A stretch of DNA of 64,000 nucleotides from Ornithodoros turicata. Taxonomy: Eukaryota; Arthropoda; Arachnida; Ixodida; Argasidae. A program made the translations under genes and the position numbers. Below are positions 33,501 through 45,500 of the stretch, in pieces. The DNA lies in contig NC_088207.1 of the NCBI RefSeq assembly GCF_037126465.1, positions 20,475,049-20,539,048 of the forward strand. The letters are read 5' to 3'. The stretch's first letter is position 1; each line of letters starts with the position of its first letter. The notes under the pieces are model-generated. The model saw nothing but the letters and a program-made list of their open reading frames with translations. It searched no databases and was not told the origin of the DNA.

Positions 33501-36500
33501 TTGTTGCATTATTTATCTCACCTGTTTTTCTGTTCCATTTACCCCGCGGGGCATGAGCCTGTACTAGCGAAAGCTATTGGCCACGCCCCACGGTTTTTCT
33601 TGTTCTTTGTTTCCTAGTGATGACAAATAAACAAAAAACATGACATGGTTGGCAAACATAGTGTGCTTTCAGTTGTCAAGTGCAACTTGTGTAGTCCTCC
33701 CCAAAGTGTCTTTTCCGCAAGCCTAGTGACATGTTGCCAATGTGAAGCATACATAAGGCTTTGTGTTTGGGGGATAAACCTAGCAAGAACCTGTTTGTGC
33801 CCCCCAGTTTGCATCATCACTTGGGGTAAATCCCGAAGATCCCCGAAAGTGAACTAGTAAAAATGCTAAGCGATGCACGAACAGCACAACTGCCAGGAAT
33901 CTCTGCCTGACATGCGAGAAGTGCATTTTATTTAAGCAGTCCTTGGGCTAAATTGATACAGAATGACTCGCGACGAGACGGCGTTCACAGAAAAGGGTTT
34001 TTGTGTTGCATGATTTGCATTAAATCTGCGTGCAACTGCACCACAGCCTACCTTCAGGAATGTTGTACAGTCATGTCTCGGTTATCCGGACACCTCAGGA
34101 GTCATCACTTTTCGTCCGGGTAACGAATTTCTAGATAACCGAACCAAGCAAAGTTCCAGGTACCCAAAAAATTTGGGAGATCTCTTCATTTCTAAAAAAA
34201 AAGAACCAATGGAAAGATCGTCACTTCAAAGATTCGTGCAAATTGAGCTGCTTGATGTTAGTAGGCACGCGTGTGACAGAATTTTGACAGCCAAGGCACC
34301 TGTCGCTTCAGCCTTCTGTTCTAACAGTGGTAATGTATCAGAAAGTTGGTCCTGTGCACATGTTTTTTTACTTTTTTGCAAATGTCTTTGGTATGGGCGA
34401 AAAGTCTAGCAATGCTTTCGGACGGCCTGGACATTGACGTTCGCATGTGGGTTTCTTGCGCCGGATGGATACAGGGCACCTCTTCCGCTTAAAGTAGCAC
34501 AGAAGTCATTTTTAACACCCTGTTTTCTTCCTATAAAACTGTTAAGTTTGCCAGTAAGATGCACCATGCGAATTTACACCACAGAGTTATAATTATCGCA
34601 TAAATTGAATTTAAAATACGCCGCAAAAAGCGACCGTGCGCAACGGTGGTGAAGAGCAGTACCAGCCTGTGATCTGCCTGGAACCTCGCGCTGACGCTAT
34701 AAGGAGAACGCTCGCTGATTGGCCTAGAGAAATGTTGTCTGCTACTCCGCTGTCGTCTGCTACTCGGCTGTTCGGGGTTCTGATAAAGCCTTTCTCCTTG
34801 CTCGGTAATGCTTCGGCCGCTCCTTCTATCCCCAATTCTCCGGGAAAACTGGCAAAACAGGTTTACGGCGGCAAAGGGACAATGCGCTGACCCCCACTGA
34901 CCGGCAAACCAGAACGAGTCCCTTATGCCGTCATCGGTGACGTGGGATCATACCTCCTCATCCTCGTTAGAGCTGGAGTGGCGAGTTAAGGGTGAAGGCA
35001 CGGAGCTATGTTTATGCGAGTTTTTTTCTGGGAAACAAATTGCACACATCAAAACCTTTCGCGCTATTCGGTATAATGACACACACACTTTCATCAGATG
35101 TCTTAATCTGAAATTTTTTTGGATGGCCCTCTGTACTCCTTTAATGCCTACCATCTCTACTGTGTGCCCTCACACACCAAAAGTTCATGACCTCTGAAGA
35201 AAGGGAAGTCAAACAGTACAAAATGCCCTGATGAGATGTGCCTCATTTCCGCAGTACCGCGAACACAGCACTTGCTAAGGCAGAGTACGTTGACAGTTTT
35301 CGGGATAAGCGAATGAGAAGGACTTAGGTCCTGGAAGATTGTTCCCTGGATACGGATAACAAAGTCCGGATAACAGAGACAAAATCCAATGGTAGCAGGT
35401 TCATTCCCCGGTAATGTAGTCCGGGTTTTCCGGATATGTGAGACATGGCTGTAGTGGATGAGGCAATTAAACACGCAAGGACAAACACAACACAGTCCTC
35501 ACAACTACATTGCCTACATTTCAAGCAAGGTGAATGTGTTAACCCCTATGTTATGCTTGAAATATTATGCAGGTCCACCGAATTGGTAAAACAATGCGGC
35601 GCCACAAGCCCCAGCCTTTGCCGAGAAACTCAGTCCCGTAAGTTGACGGTCACACCAGTTTACAGGATGCTCTTTCTTTCTTCTTTATTGAACACAGATT
35701 CCTTATTTAAAAAAACTATTAGAGCCACGCAAATTTCATTTTCGCAGGTGAGTTATGCGGCCAGGCGGACATCCTGTAGAACAGCGTATGCAACTACTGA
35801 ATGAGTAATTGGCTAAAATTAATTAACTTATCAATGAGATGTTTTCTGGGAAACGCTAGAGAAGTGCGCAGTTCTGGTTTCGGCTCATTTGCATGCAATA
35901 GAATCCCGGTGATACAAATCTCTTTGGACTACGGAAAATATCCGTATCATCCGAGATTCGTATCAAGAGAACTAAACCAAATGTAGAAATTGAGGATAGT
36001 GACTGATCATTTTCCATTACTTTAAGTGAAAGAGGTCGGTTGTAATGCTTTTGCGTCCTCGTTTTTGGCCAATGCTGCCGAAATTCGCGAGATGATTCAA
36101 AAGGCCCAGCACATGCTTTCCACCTGTGAGTTGCGCGACAGTGTCTTAAAGTGAGCTTCTCCTAAAGCCACAGGCATTAGGTGAAGCCTCCTTGCAGAAT
36201 CGTGACGCCTAATGTTGCAAGAAGCTGTCCTGATATGCTCCCTTCACGTGTTTTGTTCGCTCTTTTCCTAAACCAATGTGACGTCACACAGCTTCGCGGT
36301 TTATTGTTTATTGTTGCGAGGGGGTAAAAAGATCGAAACAGAGGTAGGTTGATGAGGTTCAAGGCTGTGTAATCCCTTTGATCTCACCTCCTCCACTGCC
36401 AAAGGGAGAGTCATTCATGCATTGCGTAACATGATGTAAGGAGGTTCGTGGTGAGGGCGGTAAGGATCTCTCTCCGTCCTCAAAAGGAGAAGGAGCATGA

Positions 36501-39500
36501 CTGGCGCTCTCTCCTGTCACAGGGAACAACCTCTGTCGCCTCCTCAACTCGTTCGTATCATCCGTAAAGCCAAGGTAACACGTTCGTATCATCTGAACTG
36601 TAATACACAGGGAGAATTGGCATTCCCACCGTGACCCGAAAATAATTCATATCGTCCAGAAATTCGTATCATCCCTGATCGTATCGAGATTCTTCTGTAG
36701 CAAAGTTCGGGAATTTATATCTGTATATCTCAAGGTACGTTAGCTTCTCAGGATGTTCAGTAGAGATTATGCATTTCAATAATGACTGGCTCCAATTCTT
36801 CTATCTCACATTTCCCAGAAAATATCTAATTAATACGTTAATTAATTCATTGTAGCTAATTAGTCGTCCAGTGGTTGCGCACACGTCCTGTAGGATGTCC
36901 GCCCGGCCGCATGACGGACCTGCGAAGACGAAATTTATGCAGCTCTAGTAGTCTTTTTTTTAACAAAAACTCTGCGTCGAATAACAAACAAAAATATCCT
37001 ATGTATAAAAGTGGAAAACCCAGTGATCTGTTGAAAAGCACATGGAAGCAGAAGCATCGGGTCTTGAGCCCCAATATTTCTAACAGAGACGGTTCTTCTG
37101 TTTATAATGGGTGCGTTAAGTAGGCGCCCCTCTTTTGCCGCACTCAAATCGGGGGCGTGATACACCCAGAGCGACCACTGAACAGCAAAAAAGCAACTTT
37201 GGAGCGCTACACTACTCTCTCGCTGATGCCGTTTCCACTTGTCCTCCGCTCATGCAGTGCACACGTGGAGGGCAGGTTGGCTTAGTTCGAACCTATAGCA
37301 ACGTTGCAAGGGACAACTGCAGTTGTGAAGACTTCTTGAACAGCGAATGAAATGGAAAAGATGGCAGTTTGTAACAGACGTCGTCGGAGCTATGTACCGT
37401 GAAGATGGCTGCATGGCGTGAAGATGTCTACATTAGAGCACTGCGTTTCCCGCGAATAAGCGCTGATATCCGTGTTGAGGTTGAACACTAACAGAAAAGC
37501 ATGATAACAGTCTGATAAACGGGAGCGGGGAAAGCGGCTTGGAGTCTCACACTCCCTGCTGCACGAGGAGCGCTTGTGTCTTGTTAAGTGAGTGGTGTTA
37601 CTAGTCTAATTTTAATCACAGTGTTGGCACATTATGACCTGTGTTGTCAGTGCGCCATTAAAACTCCAGCCACCATCATCAAGTGAGTGCTGTCTGAAAC
37701 ACTCGAGCACCGGGGCGCCTACTTAACGCACCCATTGAGTACGTCATCATCATGTTAACTTTTTTGAAATTTCATTCTTCCAACATTTTGGGGATAAAAA
37801 GGAGGTGCTGTGGAAGCATTGAATCAGGTGAAACTGCCTCTTAGGAATGTTTTAAAATTTAATTTTTGCTTAGACGTGTCTGTTTGTGTCATTCATGAAT
37901 GAGACTCGCCTCAGCTAATTCTTGTTTTTCTGTGGTGGTGCAGAGAAAAGGTAAGGCAGTAAGAATTCTATGAAAAAATGAGTGCAATGGTTCACAGCAT
38001 AATTTGCTTCAGTGTAAGTGTTCCATAGTCCTGTATTGTGTCTCATGTCTGCAACATTGACATCCTTTTGTTGTGTCCTGAAACTGCAAAGCTGCAGAAC
38101 CACATGATTGTGTTTTAACTAATGCTCGAGTAATAAGATTGCTGAAGGGTGATTTCATTTCAATTCAGGCTAGCCAGTCCCCATGGGGTCATCGATTTCG
38201 ATAATCATTTTATATGTTATGACCCAATCTCTATTATGAGGAACGTCACAAGTCCCGACCTTGAACCCATAGTGCTTGCGCAGAAAAAAAATCTGGCAGG
38301 TCACACGGTGAAGCAAGGCTGTATGCTTGTGAACTGTTTTTTCACATTTTGAAGCTTTATAACTTGGTACGATTAGAAGCAGAAGTCCAGGGATTTTTTT
38401 AGCTCATTTTACAGGCTGTGAACTCTTATTTTAGCCACTGAAAACGTTGCCTAGTTTGCAAAGTGTATCCCGTAGAAAATCGCAACTTTGCTCCAGAAAG
38501 CGAAATTGCTCACCCATCGGGGAGTAGTTACGCAAAGGCTAGACATCATATGTAAACGAATTTGACATCATTGGAAAGTAATTTTTTCAATCTTTGTAAC
38601 GGTACTAAGATTAAGCTTCCTCTGTATTTAGTGGGTGCGACACAACAGGACGAATAAACCACGGTACGCGAAAATTTGCAGGTTTCGCGGGCCTGCCGTG
38701 CTTAGTGGCCACATCCGATTTTCACAAAAAACGGCTGATTTATTGCTTATTACACGCTCTTTCGAGTGATATAAAATTTATTCAGGCTGAAAACGGATAA
38801 CAGGCAATAACGGCCAAATTATCTAGTGTTGTCCTGAATGTTCCTTCCGGGTACATTCATTCCGCTGCGGATGTGCTGGACATTTCATACTCCACGTGCT
38901 TAGGTACCGAATATGAATGTGCAGTCATGTGCCCCCCCTCTGGATTCGCCCCTGTGAGTAGTAGACATCGCATGGAGGCACGTTTTCGCCATCAACGTCA
39001 ACGGTGAAAGCGTGCTTGCATATCGCTTCTGTAACTTATCTAGACCATCATGCTCCACCCCTCTAGACACCTCACTTTCCACCCCATCACATTCACACAC
39101 CACAAAAAGAAATGAACAACCAGCATAAGCAGTTTTGCATTCACAGTTCGCAGCAGTAATTCTGCAAAGTTGTGCAGAATTAAAAATGTTAAACAATACC
39201 CTGCCCTGTCAATAACTCGTGATGGATGAGCATGTGCAGGAAGAACGATGACACCTCTTTCCAACCAGCTGTGTGGTCGAACAATGGCGTATCGATATTT
39301 GAATGCGCTGAACATGGAAATTCTACATGTGCACATTGATCATGCTGCATTTATCCAACTGTCACATTGTTTACACGTTTTAATAGGCCCTGTCAGAACT
39401 TTTCTACTTCTCTGTTGAGTACCTATCGAGTAGCGTTCCTCCAGTCCACCTGTCTGACCTGCAACTGTACTCACCATCCTCGTTTAAAGCTCCCCTCAGG

Positions 39501-42500
39501 ACATGCTCTGTGAGGAACATCAACGTACGCTGGAATTCTACTGCCAGGAGGACAATGTACTCATCTGTAGCTTCTGCGTTGTGATGGGAGGGCATAGGCC
39601 ACACACCGTTGTGGCAGTCGCTGATCAGGTATGGTTTGTGTAACTTTGAGCAGCTGGAAGTCAGGTGGATATTTTTGCAGAACAAAGCGGCCATGGAAGA
39701 AATAAAACCCGCTTTGGAGGAAGGACTTCGATCCTTTCAGGGGCTCAAGAAGACAGAAAAGGTGCGTAGAAAAAGTTGACAGCATCTTTGGGCATTTGGC
39801 CAAATGTCTTTAAATGCTGAAGCTTTATAGGGTACTAGTATTTGCAACCATAGTTCCATTCTAATACTGACGCTGAATATTTGTTTTCAAAGATTTCGGG
39901 CTTTGGTACTCTGCTTCACACTGGCTTCTATGCGACTCTTCAAAAAAGATTTCCTCGAAATTTTTTCTTGTTTTGCACACCAGTGTGCGTCCCCATGTGT
40001 TGTACACAGGGTTTTTTTTTTCCCCTTTTTTCGTACAAAAGCCATTTCCTGTGTTTTCTTCTTTGGGTGGGGGTCTTCCTTTATAACTTGAGCATTATCG
40101 ATTCCGGAAGATATGGAAGCTGTTAGATTTTCGTCTTCACACAGGACACAATGGCTATGCCTGTAATGCAATGATTCGTGATGTGAACTTACAGTCATGC
40201 TCGTTTATGTTTCAGAAACTGGAAAAAATACGCTTTGGCATCGATTCTTATTTCCAAATGGCAGCAGACAATGTCATGACCCACTTTCACCATCTTCACG
40301 GGTTGTTGCAGCTTCGGTGAGGAATTTCCGTAACCCAACACTGAATGAAGTGAAGTGGCTGGCGCAGTTCTTGTGTTTTCTCTTGAACATGCACACAGAA
40401 CAACTGCACACTGTGATATGCGTACTACAGCCACAGACGGATATTTCAGACTCCAAAAATTGAGACCTTCGAACGTTTCGGACAGGACTAGTGGCCCCAT
40501 GAGAGGCCCCATAGTGCACAGCCTTCCACTAGTATAGGAGCGCCGCACATTCCATGCACACATGCCATCAGCATATCATGCGTGTCTGAAATGAGAGATG
40601 CGCTCTTGAGAGAGATGTGATCCTGACAAGTGATTTCTCATATAATGACACTCTGATGCAATGTTAGATTTTGTCATTATCATTATAAACAGGCTCAACT
40701 GTAATCAAATTGTGAACCCTTAACTGCGCAGGTGCTGGCAGCTCCTTGAGGAAATCAAGAAGGCTAATGCAGAGTATGCGAGGGACTTGCAAGAACAGGC
40801 AAGTGTTTCACTGTGTGCTTCAACAAAGTGTTTCTTACACACTGACATTGTGTTTGTGAATCATTGTGTGGTTAAGTTCGATCGTTAGCCCCTCTATTTT
40901 TTGTTTCTGTCTTTCTTGCTTAATATTTACTTACCATATAATAGTAATTTTCGCGAGGACCTATTTTTCGCGAATTTAAAGTTCCGCGAAATATTTTAAC
41001 CAACGACAGAGAAATATGTGAACGAAATATATAAGAAATTTGACCCAGGACGCGGAGGCAACTTATGTGCACGGGTATTCTTACGCTATTAGACTGCATT
41101 GCCTCGCAAAGTGTTCTGTTCGCCACTGCAACTGGAGACAGTAGTCCCGCCTTCACGTACAAATCCCGTGGAGATGTAGGCGTCCCTTGATTCCAGTTCC
41201 TTGTAAGCCTGGATCATGCAGCAAGCTCGTATGTACTCTGCCACGAGCAGAGTAATTGTATGTGTAAAAGTTGTCACATCAGTATCGAGCGCCAATAGCA
41301 CCTGCTCGATGCGATGACAAGAATGACGGGAGACAGGGCAATTCGGCAATGGCACAGATACAAGCCGAGTAGGACCCCCTAATCGTAGCCCTTTCAGTCA
41401 TAACTGCTCAAAAGGAAGACAAATTGAACGAGTTGCCCAGTTGTGATACCTTTTATTGGCTTCTTCCAGGAAGTCTAAGGCGGAGGGCCCCGGTCGATGC
41501 ACCGCGGTACCGCGAATTTAAGGTTCCGCGAATAATTGCCTGATCCCGGCTTCTCACAAATTCGCGAATTATTGAGCCCGCGAATTTAACCACTTATACA
41601 GTATATATAGGGCCTGACTTTTTAGGGTTACACCCGTATCCGCCCGATATTTACCCCCCGAACGAAATCTGTAAAATTCGGGTTTAACCCGAATCTACCC
41701 GAAAACATCCGGGTCGCGTGGCACACTCATAAGCGTGCATTAAAATAAAGTTTGATAACATTGCTAAACATTAGTTCCATGTTAAGACAAAGTTTTATTA
41801 AACAAAAAAAATCACCCGAATACACCCGAATTCCTGACGACAGAATATGCCGTAATGGGATTTAACCCGAATACACCCGAATTTTCAAATAAAAAATATC
41901 ACCCGATCTTTACCCCCCGAATTTGGCCAAAAATAAAACCCGAAAAAGTCAGGCCCTACTTATACAGTATAGTATATGACATTTCAGTATGATTGTAATA
42001 AAAAGCAGTAACTTATCTGAAGCAATGTAGTGTTGTTATCCTTTGTGCTTTGATTTCACATGCTGCGTCTCTCCTCAGGGCAAGGATATATCGTCCTCAT
42101 TACAGGAATTTTTGCGTCTTCAAAAAGGTATGTTCCCTTCACCTGTAACAAGTTGATCACTTTTCAGATTTTTAGCAGGAGCAAACATGTCTAGAGGGAG
42201 TTACTGAGGAAGGGAACTGTGTCTGTAGTCAGGCACTCAAAATTTTAAAGCAACAAGTTTAGCAAACGTATTGCAAAAATTTTCCGTTTGCTTATCGCTT
42301 ATTTTGGAACCCGCTAGGTCTTCAGAGCCCCCATATGAAATTGCAAATCCCTTGTACGTTTTTGTCGTTCTATAGAAGCAACGAGCCTCCTCTCATCCTC
42401 AACGCCTGGCAATGCAGCATTCGTATTGGAGAAGCTGAAGCGTTACAAGGACATGCCTTGCTTCCTCACAAGCGACCCCAAGTCATACCGCCCTATCGAA

Positions 42501-45500
42501 CAGTATGTACATTTCAAGTCACCCTATCTCAGTCATCACGATGCCATGTCCGAGCGCGTACTGCGACGTGCTTCTCTATCATAACAGCTCTTTAAGTTAA
42601 ATTTACGCTCCTCCATCATTCCTAGTCCTTTCTAGAACTGTGCTTGATGTGCTACTTCAGATCACATCTACTATACCTGCTACAGTAGAATGAAAATTGA
42701 AATGAATGAAATGAAAATACAATAGAATGAAAAGAAAGATGATACGAATCTCACGGGGTAGTGCGGAAAACTTTCGTAATCAAAAGAATTAAACCAATAT
42801 AAAAATTGAGGCAGGCAAATAGACAGTGACTGTTCATTTTCCATTACTGTCAGTGAAAGATGTCGGTCGTAACGCTTTTGTGTCTCCGTTTTTGGCCAGT
42901 GCTGCCCAAATTCGCGAGACAACCCAAAAGGCCCCGCACGTGCTTTCCACCAGCAAGTTGCGCGACTGTGTTCTAAAGCGGGCTTCTCCTAAAGCACGCA
43001 GGTGTTAGGCGAAGCTGACTTGCAGAATGGTGGCGCGTAATGTTGCCAGAAATTATCCTGGTATGTTCCCTCCACGTGTTCTGGTCACTGCTTTCCTGAG
43101 CCAGTGCAATGTCACGCAGCTTCGCGGTTTATTGTTGCAAGGGGGATAAAAAGGTCGAAAGAAGAGAGATAAGGTGATAACGGTCCAGGCCATGTAACCC
43201 CTTTGATCTTATCTCCTCCACCACTACCACCGAAGGGAGGGTCATTGCCTGCATTGCGCAACATGATGTAAGGGAGTTTGTGGTGAGGATGGTGAGGATC
43301 TCCCTCCCTTTTTGAAAGAAGGAGCAGCGCGACTCGCGCATCACGGGGGTACGACCTCTGTTGCATCCTCGGCTCGTTAGTATCATCCATAAAAACAAGA
43401 TACTAACTCGTTTGTGTCACCCGAACTCGAATACATGGGAAGGATAGGCATTCCGGCCGGGATCGGAAAAGAACTCGTATGATGCTTAATCGTATCATCG
43501 AGATCCTACTGTAGAACACTGCTGGTCTACTTCAGACTACCAGGTCCAGAATGTCAAATGAATTTGTCTCCCATTGGAGAGTGTGAGGTGTCTTGTACCA
43601 GGAGACACCGTTCGTAGTAGTAGTTGCACTTGTAGTTGCACTTGTAGATGTATATCCTGTACATCCTATCCAGCAAGTGCAGGCTGTCCATGAAGTCATT
43701 CAGGAATGGGCATGCACTTTACAGAACGAATGTGCTGCACTGCTCGAAATGGTGTAGTGAATGCAGCCACATTGAAGTGGTCTTTCTCCTTGGGAACACG
43801 TGAAAACAGGATTTGCTCACCATACACGTGACCTCGTATGTAGAGGTTTTTCAGAGAAGTGGTGAACATCCAAAATTTTTTTAAAAACCTGAAACTTGCT
43901 TTGCGCAGTTCATACAAAACGCTTTTCATCTGCATTGGACTGTTTATGCCTCAATCTCCTCAATAAGCTCTCCAAATAACTTCAAATAATAAAGTAAAGA
44001 AATAATAAAATGTCTGAACAGAAATTACACTGCGCAATACGCTGTGCAAAATGCATTAAAATATAGTTGCCCTATGGGGCGTCGTTGGCGGTAATGGTCT
44101 TGGGGTGACTGTCAGCTGGTCCTGTGATGCTATAGACAGACCTACATGGTGGTTGCCATGTAAAGTTATTGCTTTGTTATATAATAAATAGGGCCTGACT
44201 TTTTAGGGTTAAACCCGTATCCGCCCGATATTTACCCCCCGAACGAAATCTGTAAAATTCGGCTTTAACCCGAATCTACCCGAAACCATCTGGGTCGCGT
44301 GGCACACTCATAAGCGTGCATTAAAATAAAGTTTGATAACATTGCTAAACATTAGTTCCATGTTAAGACAAATTTTTATTAAACAAAAAAAATCACCCGA
44401 ATACACCCGAATTCCTGACGACAGAATATGCCGTAACGGGATTTAACCCGAATACACCCGAATTTTCAAATGAAAAATATCGCCCGATATTTACCCCCTG
44501 AATTTGGCCAAAAATAAAACCCGAAAAAGTCAGGCCCTAATAATATACTATAACAATTCTTCATAGCTAGTGAGAGTGTCTCTGGAAGAGTCGAAGGTGA
44601 GAAATGGGCCATGCAACTTTCCCTCTCCACTTCAGGGCTGTTACATAAGCGACCAGATCTCTCTCTCTCCTTCATCTCGTTCAGCTTTCACCGAAATAAA
44701 AGATGTGATTCATTAACTTACCTTGATCGATTCTAATCGATGGGCAGTTCTTGTGGACATCTTCATTGTGGACAATCATTCTCCATCTAATAAATTTGAA
44801 TTTCTCTCTCATTGGGATAGGATGCAATTTGATCCTGCTCTGCCAGGTGCTCTGAAGTGTTACGGTGATGTACAGTTTGCCATGCTTGAGAAGTAAGTAT
44901 GCCAACATCATGCCACTTTTTGTTCTCAATGCTCTTGCCAGATGTCTGTATTTGCTTCTTGATTCGCAGTTTTGTTGCATCACAATTTTTTGCCTTCACT
45001 AATAATACACAAGGTCCAGATCTTTTCAGCAGATCTAAAGAGGCATGGATCAGCAACTACATTAGTCGAAATAGCATTTTGGAATGTTTGAGAACGCTTC
45101 AAATTTACTTGTGGATGTTTGCCGGTGTACGCTGACTTAAAGGAGCATTAAAGGGGTATCCAACATGGCAAAAAACTGCTGTCATCTTGTAAAGCAATAT
45201 GTGAAAAGCATTCTCAGAAAATATTTCTGTCCAAAGTTGTTTCACTGCAGCTCTGCTAATTTGCAAAATCGCTGACACGGTGACAGGTCGGAGCGCTCCA
45301 ACAGCAGACCATACCCACTCTGGTGTGTGACGCTTGTGGCAGAGAGCCCCCCCCCCCCCCAATTTCTTGGTAGAAAAAACCGTCTGCTACGAACATTGTG
45401 ACCTCTATTGACTTCTATTCGCTATCTGATTTATATCATGTTTTCTGAAAAACAAAGCATATATGCAGCCCGACAAAATAAGATAGCGATCACAAGAGTA

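Larger units (their letters stand above)
32278..39499 (+). other. 7.2-kb intron of the RNF17-like gene, mostly transposons
   Basis: Holds a hAT-like copy (32330-32674), a LINE tail (33110-33630), a Tigger-like element (34066-35453), a nested inverted-repeat element (35680-37000) and a MITE (37107-37735). About 37.7-39.4 kb has no assigned feature. A short exon completing B-box 1 may be hidden here. Confidence 0.6.

Noticed and set aside
38149..38352. Open stretch preceded by TTCAATTCAG and ending near a GTCACA site
   Set aside because: It could be an exon filling the gap in B-box 1, but only a phase 1-1 reading is open while the flanking exons need phase 0-0, and it has no zinc ligands.
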